37,279 nucleotides of DNA, taken from positions 1 to 37,279 of the forward strand of contig JAJDZM010000002.1 in the NCBI GenBank assembly GCA_022824615.1, given 5' to 3'. The stretch comes from Candidatus Binatia bacterium (GTDB taxonomy: Bacteria; Desulfobacterota; Binatia; Bin18). The notes below the pieces were generated by a model. The model saw nothing but the letters and a program-made list of their open reading frames with translations, was not told the origin of the DNA and did not search any database. Numbering within the stretch: position 1 is the first letter of the stretch; each line of letters opens with the position of its first letter. Made by a program: the position numbers and the translations under genes. Shown one piece after another: positions 7,752 to 14,757 of this stretch.

Positions 7752-8741
7752 ATGAGCAGCATCAAAGCCTCGGCTCCCGACACGAAGACCGGGTATAAGA
7801 GTTTTGAGCTGGGACGGTTCTCTTTTTCACGCGACGAGTATTTCGTCACCGTCCGCTGGCCAGCCAGGGAGGCCCAGCTCTCCCACACGCTACCGGTCGA
7901 TGCCTTTCTCAGGGCCCTGGTGCGCGATGTAGCCTGGGGATTTTTTTACGGCTGGGTCAATTTCGATAGCGTGCTCGGCACCCGCAACCGCTACGGACAG
8001 GTGGAGCTGTACGCCGGACGCTATAACGACAGCTATCGGGACTCCAGCCTCGACTATGTCGAAACCTTTGACACACCGGAGATTCTGGCCACCTTCAAGA
8101 CCATGCTGAGTGACTGGACGAACGCCGGCTTTGACCCATTTGCTGCGCCCGCGGAGACCGGTACCGCGGTCTTCGGTAAAAAGAACGGGAGCAATACCGC
8201 GGCCATTGAACGCAACCGGGAGACCTGTCGGCGCATGCCGGGTCTCCCCGGCGATGCCTCGCTCCGCTCGGACGCCAACGGCTATCCGGTCAATCGCGCC
8301 TTTACCGATGTCGAACAGGACGAGCCCGAAATTCATGCTGAGCCGGGCTTTGAAAACGAGGTCCACGCCTTTAACCTGTTCAAATACCTGTCCCGCTCCG
8401 ACGTGACCTGGAATCCTTCCATCGTATCCGTATGTCGTAACAGCCTGTTCTGTCCGACTACCGAGGAACACATCCTGCCGGTCATTCACGGCAACGACCG
8501 GGTCGAGTGGTTTATCCAGGTCAGCGATCAGATCACCTGGCAGGTCAGCGACAAGGAAACCGGCCATCCGCGGGCCAGGGTGGTCATGAAGCCCGGCGAT
8601 GTGGCGGCCATGCCGGCCGATATTCGACACCAGGGCTTTTCGCCCAAGCGCGCCATGCTGCTGGTCTGGGAAAACGCGACGCCGGGTCTGCCCGAGAAAT
8701 ACGACAGCGGTGAGCTCTCACCCTATCCGATCGAGCTGTAA
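7752..8741 (+). CDS. Hydroquinone 1,2-dioxygenase, large (iron-binding) subunit
   Basis: This 329-residue protein is the catalytic subunit of a two-component hydroquinone dioxygenase (HapD, PnpD, HqdB types). The Fe(II) ligands reported for PnpD are His256, Asn258, Glu262 and His303. Here H-G-N-D-R-V-E gives His246, Asn248 and Glu252, and I-R-H-Q-G gives His293, a constant offset of ten. The enzyme is therefore probably active, opening hydroquinone between C1 and C2. The start ATG follows AAGGAG with nine bases of spacing. The LLM oxidoreductase begins 16 bases downstream, so the set is an operon. The natural substrate could be a substituted hydroquinone, because side-chain pocket residues were not examined. 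Confidence 0.9.
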   Translation: MSSIKASAPDTKTGYKSFELGRFSFSRDEYFVTVRWPAREAQLSHTLPVDAFLRALVRDVAWGFFYGWVNFDSVLGTRNRYGQVELYAGRYNDSYRDSSLDYVETFDTPEILATFKTMLSDWTNAGFDPFAAPAETGTAVFGKKNGSNTAAIERNRETCRRMPGLPGDASLRSDANGYPVNRAFTDVEQDEPEIHAEPGFENEVHAFNLFKYLSRSDVTWNPSIVSVCRNSLFCPTTEEHILPVIHGNDRVEWFIQVSDQITWQVSDKETGHPRARVVMKPGDVAAMPADIRHQGFSPKRAMLLVWENATPGLPEKYDSGELSPYPIEL

Positions 8742-8757
8742 TCAGAAGGAGGAGCGC

Positions 8758-9813
8758 ATGAAATTCGGCGTGTTGTATATTCCTGACTATTACGAAGAGC
8801 GCCACAAATCGTCCAGCCATTACTACGGCGAAATGCTGGAGCAGATCGACCTGTGTGAAGAAATCGGTCTGGACAGCATCTGGTTTGCCGAGCACTACGT
8901 CGGCGGCTATGCGTTTCCTTCCCCACCGATTTTTGCCGCTGCGGTGGCGCAGCGCACGAAGCGCGTTCGCTTCGGCACCGCGGTGACCTTGTTGCCATTG
9001 ACCAACCCGATCAAGACGGCCGAGGAATATGCCATGCTGGACGTCCTCAGCGACGGACGGCTCGATTTCGGGATCGGCCGGGGCATTCTGCGCCACGAGT
9101 ACGACCTGTTTGGAATCAACCCGGACGAGAGCCAGGGCCGTTATCACGAGGCGCTCGAGGTTATCCTCCAGGCCTGGACCCAGGACGAGGTCACGTGCAC
9201 GGGCGACTACTTCACCGTCGATCATGTCAAAACCCTGCCCAAGCCGGTTCAGCAACCCCACCCTCCTGTCTGGGCCGCCGCGGTGGCTTCCCAGGAGTCG
9301 TTTATCTGGACGGGTGAGCGGGGCTATAACATCATGCTCGTCCCATTCGCCTATCCAACCTTCGGACCGCTGCGCGAGCGCGTTGATCTGTATCGCCAGA
9401 CCTTGATCGACAACGGCCACGACCCGGCCCAAAAAGAAGTCCAGGGCACCTACCATCTGTACGTTGCCGAGGATGACGAGCAGGCCCGGCGCGAAGCCGC
9501 AACGGAGTTGGAGCGCTATTTCAAGTTCTTCGCCAGCCTGGACAAGCCCTGGCAGTCGGACGAGTACAAAGCCTACGGCAAGGGCCTCGGCGCTATCTTC
9601 TCTCAGCTCAGCTACGACGTTCTGGACAAGGGCGACGGCCTGATGTTCGGCACTCCCGAGCGTTGTATTCAGCGCATCAAGAACATCAAGGCAGGCTTGG
9701 GCATTACCCATATGCTGTTCGAGGTCAATTTCGGCGGCATGGCTCACGACAAGGTATTGCGCTCGCTGGAACGTTTTGGCAAGGAAGTGCTACCGCACGT
9801 GCGCGACGTCTAG
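8758..9813 (+). CDS. LLM class flavin-dependent oxidoreductase
   Basis: This 351-residue luciferase-like protein has M-K-F-G-V-L-Y at the N-terminus, E-E-I-G-L-D-S-I-W-F-A-E-H-Y, then T-A-V-T-L-L-P-L-T-N-P and A-E-E-Y-A-M-L-D-V-L-S-D-G-R-L-D-F-G-I-G-R-G, the flavin-binding core of the family. P-H-P-P-V-W-A-A-A follows near the middle. It is shorter than the enzyme at 1731 and not a close copy of it. The start ATG 8758 follows AGAAGGAGGAGCGC. Between the ring-cleaving dioxygenase and an FAD monooxygenase, it may oxygenate an upstream compound using reduced flavin. No flavin reductase is encoded nearby, so one must come from elsewhere. Confidence 0.92.
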   Translation: MKFGVLYIPDYYEERHKSSSHYYGEMLEQIDLCEEIGLDSIWFAEHYVGGYAFPSPPIFAAAVAQRTKRVRFGTAVTLLPLTNPIKTAEEYAMLDVLSDGRLDFGIGRGILRHEYDLFGINPDESQGRYHEALEVILQAWTQDEVTCTGDYFTVDHVKTLPKPVQQPHPPVWAAAVASQESFIWTGERGYNIMLVPFAYPTFGPLRERVDLYRQTLIDNGHDPAQKEVQGTYHLYVAEDDEQARREAATELERYFKFFASLDKPWQSDEYKAYGKGLGAIFSQLSYDVLDKGDGLMFGTPERCIQRIKNIKAGLGITHMLFEVNFGGMAHDKVLRSLERFGKEVLPHVRDV

Positions 9814-9839
9814 TCTGCGCTCGCTGAGGGAGGCAGCTT

Positions 9840-11102
9840 GTGAAAATCGCCATTATCGGTGGCGGTATCGGGGGTATGACGCTGGCCCTGTCGCTCCACG
9901 ACGCCGGCCTCACCGATGTCAATATCTATGAGTCCGCTCACACGATCAGCGAGCTGGGCGTCGGCATTAACGTCCTGCCCCACGCGGTGCGCGAGCTGAC
10001 CGAACTCGGCCTGCTGAACGGCCTCGCCGCGGTCGGCATTCCCACCGGTGAGTTGGTCTTCTACTCCAAACATGGCCAGCGCATCTGGGGTGAGCCGCGC
10101 GGCCACGCCGCGGGCTATCACTGGCCCCAGTTCTCCATTCATCGTGGCGAGCTATTAAAGGTGCTCCACCAGGCCGTAGCAGAGCGGCTCGGCCAGGCGC
10201 GTGTCCACACTGGCCACCATTTGGTCCGCTTCGGACAGGCAGCGGGAAGGGCCTGGGGCGAGTTCGTCGATAGAGCAAAGAATACGGCTGTGCGGCGGGT
10301 CAATGCCGACTTGCTTGTCGCCTGTGACGGCGTCCATTCGGTTGTCCGTCAGCAACTCTATCCTGACGAGGGGCCGCCCAAATGGAACGGGATTACCATG
10401 TGGCGCGGGGTCACCGAGGGCGAGCCGTTTCTGTCGGGCCGCACGATGCTGATGGCCGGCTATTTTCGGCGGCGGGTGGTGATCTATCCGATTTCAAAGC
10501 GCCACGAAGACCGGGGACAGGCGCTCATCAACTGGGTAGCGGAATTCAAGGTCGCCGACAATCAACCCATGCCCCCGCAAGACTGGGCACACGCGGCGCG
10601 TCTTGAAGAAGCGCTGGCCCCCTTTGCGTCGTTTAGCTTTGACTTTCTCGATGTACCGGAACTCATGCGGCAGGCGGAGACCATTTACCAATACCCGATG
10701 GTCGATCGTGACCCGCTGCCGACCTGGGATTTCGGCCGGGTCACGTTGCTGGGCGACGCGGCCCATCCCATGTATCCGGTCGGCTCGAACGGAGCCTCCC
10801 AGGCCATTATTGACGCGCGCGTATTGGCTCGGGAACTCGCGCTCCAGCCGTCGATTGAGCGCGCCGTGGCCGCCTATGATGCCGCGCGCCGTCCGGCTAC
10901 CGCGGCGGTCGTGCAGGCTAATCGTCAAGTCGGACCGGAACAGTGCATGGAGCTTGTCGAGCAACGCGCGCCAAATGGGTTTACCGATCTTGACGCCGTC
11001 ATCAGCCAACGCGAACTGGAAGAAATATCCCGTTCGTATAAACGCACGGCCGGCTTCGACCCGGAGATATTGAACAACCGACCATCCCTGTCGGTCGGCT
11101 AA
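9840..11102 (+). CDS. FAD-dependent aromatic monooxygenase (salicylate / 4-hydroxybenzoate hydroxylase fold)
   Basis: This 420-residue protein is a single-component class A flavoprotein hydroxylase. The FAD fingerprint G-G-G-I-G-G is at 7-12, the D-G motif A-C-D-G-V-H-S-V-V-R-Q near 160, and the G-D motif L-L-G-D-A-A-H-P-M-Y-P near 304, followed by G-S-N-G-A-S-Q-A-I-I-D-A. Such enzymes use NAD(P)H and O2 to hydroxylate phenolic acids, some with loss of carboxylate. A hydroxylase of this kind could make the hydroquinone cleaved by the neighbouring dioxygenase (inference). The start is GTG 9840, six bases after GGAGG. It is the last gene of the plus-strand set and converges on the acyl-CoA dehydrogenase gene with a 19-base gap. 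Confidence 0.9.
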   Translation: MKIAIIGGGIGGMTLALSLHDAGLTDVNIYESAHTISELGVGINVLPHAVRELTELGLLNGLAAVGIPTGELVFYSKHGQRIWGEPRGHAAGYHWPQFSIHRGELLKVLHQAVAERLGQARVHTGHHLVRFGQAAGRAWGEFVDRAKNTAVRRVNADLLVACDGVHSVVRQQLYPDEGPPKWNGITMWRGVTEGEPFLSGRTMLMAGYFRRRVVIYPISKRHEDRGQALINWVAEFKVADNQPMPPQDWAHAARLEEALAPFASFSFDFLDVPELMRQAETIYQYPMVDRDPLPTWDFGRVTLLGDAAHPMYPVGSNGASQAIIDARVLARELALQPSIERAVAAYDAARRPATAAVVQANRQVGPEQCMELVEQRAPNGFTDLDAVISQRELEEISRSYKRTAGFDPEILNNRPSLSVG

Positions 11103-11121
11103 AAGGACAATCCCTTCCCCC

Positions 11122-12255
11122 CTATCCACACGCGGCAAAACGCTCCAGATGGTGATCGGCGTCGCCAAAGGTTTGGGCGAGCATGGTCAGGCGACGGAAG
11201 GTATGACTGACTTTCAATTCCTCAGTCATACCCATCCCCCCGTGCAACTGAACAGCCTCCTGGCTGATGTGGCGGCAGGCGTCGGCAATATGGATTTTTG
11301 CTGCGGATATGGTCCGGCGGCGTTCGTCGGCATCCGCGCTGTCGGCCTTCACGCAAGCCAGACAGGCCATGGATCTGGCCTGCTCGGCGATGATCGTCAT
11401 CTCCACCATACGGTGTTGCAGGGCCTGAAACGAACCGATCGGCACCCCGAACTGCTGACGGGTCTTGAGGTACTCAAGCGTGGTGTCGTTCGCAAACTGC
11501 ATAGCCCCGACCGCCTCGGCGCAGACCAGGGCGGTGGCATAGTCCACCACGACTTCGATCAGCGGCCGGGCCTGCCCTTCCGGGCCGAGCAGCGCATCGA
11601 CAGGAACAACCGTCCCGGCGAAACGCACATCCGCGGCGCGTAAATTATCAATCGTCCGATAGGGCGTGAGCGTCACACCCGGCGCGCTCGGGTCTACTAT
11701 GAGCAGGCTGATACCGTCCGCGTCGGTAGGAGAACCGGCGGTGCGCGCCGACACAATGAGTGTATCGGCGCAGGGCGCGTGCAGGACGACGCATTTCTCG
11801 CCCTCCAGCCGATAGCCGTCAGCGGTCTTCTCCGCCCGGCAGGCGACATGGGCCAGATTATAGCGCGCCTGGCGTTCGGTTTGGGCGAACGCCAGCTTGC
11901 ACCGACCGGCGATGAGCGCCGGCAGAATCTCCTGCTGCTGGGTCTGGCTGCCGCCCCTGGCAATGAACTGTCCACCCAGACCGACGCTGGCCAGGTAGGG
12001 CTCGACAATAAGCCCGTCGCCTATTGCTTCCATGACCGGCATCAGGTCTACCGCGTTTCCCCCAAAGCCCCCAACCTCGCTCGCAAAGGGCAGACCCAAC
12101 AGGCCCATTTCGGCAAACGTGGTCCAGACCTGCTCGCTATAGCCCTGGTCTGACTCGATGATCGCCTGGCGCGCGGCAAAGGTGTATTCTTTGGTCAGAA
12201 ACTGCCGGACGCTCTGCGTCAGCAGTTGTTGTTCTTGGCTGTAGTCGAAATTCAC
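11122..12255 (-). CDS. Acyl-CoA dehydrogenase, small-subunit type
   Basis: This 377-residue protein is in the acyl-CoA dehydrogenase superfamily, with the N-terminal helical domain, middle beta domain and the C-terminal four-helix part ending Q-L-H-G-G-M-G-M-T-E-E. It lies 28 bases downstream of a second dehydrogenase gene on the same strand, matching the paired alpha2beta2 enzymes such as PimC/PimD and FadE26/FadE27. Both members were probably needed for one FAD site in each half-complex. The likely role is alpha,beta-dehydrogenation of the CoA ester of a ring-cleavage or side-chain product. The start is GTG 12255 after AGGAG with eight bases of spacing. The exact substrate cannot be read from sequence. 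Confidence 0.88.
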   Translation of the reverse strand: MNFDYSQEQQLLTQSVRQFLTKEYTFAARQAIIESDQGYSEQVWTTFAEMGLLGLPFASEVGGFGGNAVDLMPVMEAIGDGLIVEPYLASVGLGGQFIARGGSQTQQQEILPALIAGRCKLAFAQTERQARYNLAHVACRAEKTADGYRLEGEKCVVLHAPCADTLIVSARTAGSPTDADGISLLIVDPSAPGVTLTPYRTIDNLRAADVRFAGTVVPVDALLGPEGQARPLIEVVVDYATALVCAEAVGAMQFANDTTLEYLKTRQQFGVPIGSFQALQHRMVEMTIIAEQARSMACLACVKADSADADERRRTISAAKIHIADACRHISQEAVQLHGGMGMTEELKVSHTFRRLTMLAQTFGDADHHLERFAACG

Positions 12256-12283
12256 GCTGCGCTCTCCTGTTTACCCATCCGGT

Positions 12284-13462
12284 TTACAGCCCAAGGGACG
12301 CCTTGGCGATAATATTGCGCTGGATCTCGTTGGAACCCGCATAGATCGAGGTCTTGCGGTAATTGCAGTAGCGCGGGGCGATGCTGGCCGTTTGCTGGTC
12401 AAAGTCCGTGGCGAGCAGCGACCGGAACGGCTGGGCAAGCGGCCCGACCGCTTCCAGCATGAGTTCCGTGAGCGCCTGTTGGATTTCCGTGCCGCGAATT
12501 TTGAGCAAAGAGACTTCCGCGCCAGGGGCTCGTCCGCCGCGCATCTGGTCCAGAAAACGCAGATTGGTGATCTCCAGAGCCATCAACTCGACCTCCACCC
12601 GCGACAGCCGGTCGCGGAAGCGTGGGTCGTCGATGAGCGGTTTGCCGTTTTTGGACTGCTGGGCCGCCAGTTCTTTCAGGCGCAGCACCTCTCGCTTTGA
12701 CGCACCGGTGTTGCCCGTACCGAGGCGCTCGTAGCCCAACAGATATTTGGCGACCGTCCAGCCATCATTTTCTTCGTGGACGAGGTTTTCCGCCGGGACG
12801 CGCACATCGTCAAAGAACACCTCGTTCACTTCATGGCCGCCATCCATGAGCATCAGCGGCCGGACGCTGATGCCCGGCGTGTTCATGTCCATGAGCAAAA
12901 AGGAAATGCCCTGTTGTCTTTTTGGAAAATCGGCGCTGGTTCGCACCAGACAGAATATCCAGTCCGCGTGCTGGGCCCAGGTGGTCCAGATTTTCTGGCC
13001 GTTGACGACGAAGCTGTCCCCCTCCCGGACCGCGCTCGTCTTGAGCGAAGCCAGGTCCGAACCTGAGCCCGGCTCGGAGTAGCCCTGGCACCAGAATATG
13101 TCGCCATTATACATGCCGGGCAGAAAGCGCTGTTTCTGCTCTTCGGTGCCAAATTTATGCAGGACGGGCGCACACATGGACACGCCAAAGGGAATACGCG
13201 GCGGGCAGCCGGCATAGCCGCACTCTTCTTCAAAAATATGCCGCTGCACGATGGTCCAGTTTGTCCCGCCCCACTCTTCCGGCCAGTCGGGCGCGCCCCA
13301 GCCTCGCTCGGCCGTAATTTTCTGCCAGCGCAGCAGGTCTTCTTTGGTCAGCTCTTCGTAGTGGACGACTTTGTCGCGCAGTTCGTCCGGCAGGTTGTCC
13401 TTGAGCCAGGCGCGGACTTCATCGCGGAAGGCCATTTCTTCAGGAGAATAGTTGAGATCCAT
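12284..13462 (-). CDS. Acyl-CoA dehydrogenase, large-subunit type
   Basis: This 392-residue dehydrogenase has W-C-Q-G-Y-S-E-P-G-S-G-S-D-L-A-S-L, the FAD-contact loop of the family, V-N-G-Q-K-I-W-T-T-W-A-Q, and the C-terminal I-Y-A-G-S-N-E-I-Q-R-N-I-I-A. In many single-subunit members the catalytic Glu sits in the Y-E-G triplet; here it is Ala. The base must therefore lie elsewhere, as in isovaleryl-CoA dehydrogenase and the paired FadE enzymes. It probably pairs with the 11122-12255 product. The start ATG follows GAGGAGTTGCCGT. It is the first gene of a two-gene minus-strand operon divergent from nudC. Confidence 0.9.
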   Translation of the reverse strand: MDLNYSPEEMAFRDEVRAWLKDNLPDELRDKVVHYEELTKEDLLRWQKITAERGWGAPDWPEEWGGTNWTIVQRHIFEEECGYAGCPPRIPFGVSMCAPVLHKFGTEEQKQRFLPGMYNGDIFWCQGYSEPGSGSDLASLKTSAVREGDSFVVNGQKIWTTWAQHADWIFCLVRTSADFPKRQQGISFLLMDMNTPGISVRPLMLMDGGHEVNEVFFDDVRVPAENLVHEENDGWTVAKYLLGYERLGTGNTGASKREVLRLKELAAQQSKNGKPLIDDPRFRDRLSRVEVELMALEITNLRFLDQMRGGRAPGAEVSLLKIRGTEIQQALTELMLEAVGPLAQPFRSLLATDFDQQTASIAPRYCNYRKTSIYAGSNEIQRNIIAKASLGL

Positions 13463-13528
13463 ACGGCAACTCCTCTCGTCGGTCTGCCCTATGTATCAGG
13501 CTTTTGCCCGCCGTTCACCCAGCCCCTA

Positions 13529-13670
13529 CCCTTCGACTTCGCTCCGCTCCGCTCAGGGCGAACGGTGGGGAGGAACGACCCGACGCAACCCGAACCGTTC
13601 ATGCTGAGCGTAGCTCCACAGGGGCGAAGTCGAAGCACGCTCGGGGCGAACGGAGAACGCAGTCGAAGGG
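13529..13670. repeat. Dispersed repeat with inverted ends between acyl-CoA dehydrogenase and nudC
   Basis: CCCTTCGACTTCGC at the left edge mirrors GCAGTCGAAGGG at the right edge. Inside are further short repeats, CTCAGGGCGAACGG and CTCGGGGCGAACGG, and TTCATGCTGAGCG with GCGAAGTCGAAGCA. The 142-base block is non-coding and has the form of a short dispersed element common in intergenic DNA of environmental bacteria. It lies between two divergent genes; its own role is unknown. No transposase is present. Confidence 0.6.
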
Positions 13671-13753
13671 CCTGGGGGATACAGTCGGGGGCGGGTTTGC
13701 TATGCTTTGCTGACGCCGTACCGCTGACCATACCAAGACTGGAGGATTTGGGT

Positions 13754-14620
13754 ATGCCTGCCCGCAATGCACCACACTCCCACGGACAGCCGATCTTTGG
13801 CATGCGGAGGACGTTTATTTCCGAAGTCGCACCGCCCCACGACCTGTCCGGCCCGGCCTGGTGGTTCGGCTTTCACCGTAACCGGCTTCTGCTTCAGAAG
13901 CATGGCAAGACGTTTCGAGTCCCCTGTCTGAAGCGCTTTGAAGAACTGGGGGTCTCCGCGGGCAATCGACATTATCTCGGACGCTACGACGGGCGGGCGT
14001 GTTATGCCATTGATGTGCTGGACGCCTCGCTGCCCGACCACCTGGACTTCCAGGACCTCCGCCAGGCACACAGCGGAATTGACGAAGATTTGTTTGTCCT
14101 GGGTGGCCGCGCAGTTCAGATCGTCGAGTGGGACCGCACCCATCAGTACTGCGGGCGGTGCGGCACCCGCAACGAAACCAAATCGGACGAGCGGGCCAAG
14201 TGCTGTCCCAAGTGCCAGCTCTTGAGCTTTCCCCGCTTGTCGCCCGCCATTATTGTGATGGTCGAGCGCGACGGAAAAATCCTGCTCGCCCGTTCGCCCC
14301 ACTTCCCGACCAAGATGTATAGTGTGCTGGCCGGCTTTGTGGAGCCCGGCGAAACCATAGAGGAATGCGTGGCCAGAGAAATCAAGGAAGAGGTCGGCAT
14401 TACAGTCGATAATATCCGGTATTTTGCCAGCCAGCCGTGGCCGTTTCCGAATTCGCTCATGCTCGGTTTTACCGCCGAGTATGCGGGAGGCGAGATTGAA
14501 GTGGACGGCGTGGAAATCGCCGAGGCGGCCTGGTTCAGCCCGGATGCCATGCCCGCCATCCCCGGCCGTATCAGCATCTCCCGCCGGTTGATCGATTATT
14601 TTCTGGACAAGCACGGGTAG
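13754..14620 (+). CDS. nudC: NADH pyrophosphatase / Nudix hydrolase NudC
   Basis: This 288-residue protein hydrolyses NAD(H) to NMN(H) and AMP and, in known cases, removes NAD caps from RNA. The zinc ribbon is C-G-R-C at 133-136 and C-P-K-C at 151-154. The Nudix box runs from Gly194, with G-F-V-E-P-G-E-T-I-E-E-C and R-E-I-K-E-E-V-G-I. It is followed by S-Q-P-W-P-F-P-N-S at 226-234, the diagnostic motif of the NADH-specific group. The start is ATG 13754 after GGAGG with eight bases of spacing; longer upstream reading runs into repeat DNA. It appears to be a single-gene unit. Confidence 0.95.
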   Translation: MPARNAPHSHGQPIFGMRRTFISEVAPPHDLSGPAWWFGFHRNRLLLQKHGKTFRVPCLKRFEELGVSAGNRHYLGRYDGRACYAIDVLDASLPDHLDFQDLRQAHSGIDEDLFVLGGRAVQIVEWDRTHQYCGRCGTRNETKSDERAKCCPKCQLLSFPRLSPAIIVMVERDGKILLARSPHFPTKMYSVLAGFVEPGETIEECVAREIKEEVGITVDNIRYFASQPWPFPNSLMLGFTAEYAGGEIEVDGVEIAEAAWFSPDAMPAIPGRISISRRLIDYFLDKHG

Positions 14621-14625
14621 TTCCA

Positions 14626-14651
14626 TAGGGGCAATTCATGAATTGCCCCTA
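14626..14651. repeat. Perfect 26-base palindrome (GTAGGGGC family)
   Basis: The half-site TAGGGGCAATTCA is followed directly by its exact reverse complement, giving a perfect palindrome right after the nudC stop. Related elements with GTAGGGGCA next to a palindrome of different inner sequence occur at 24116-24138 and 27621-27646. It could fold as a terminator-like hairpin, but no T-run follows. Confidence 0.7.
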
Positions 14652-14757
14652 CCTTGGCCAGTCAAAGGGACGGGGAGAACCCACCCCGCCACTGACGCGG
14701 CAGGCCCCCCAAGAGGAAATGGTTGCTGGAATCCCTAGAACAAGGAAGTAAAGCAAT

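Noticed and set aside
8584-9747. Long 387-codon minus-strand open frame
   Set aside because: It is antisense to the LLM oxidoreductase, whose flavin-binding motifs and ribosome site are clear; the minus frame shows no family motifs.
13157-13753. N-terminal extension of nudC
   Set aside because: The upstream reading runs through the dehydrogenase gene antisense and the dispersed repeat; the GGAGG-preceded ATG at 13754 gives a normal-length enzyme.
13700-14626. 308-codon minus-strand open frame
   Set aside because: Antisense to nudC, which has complete zinc ribbon, Nudix box and SQPWPFP motif.
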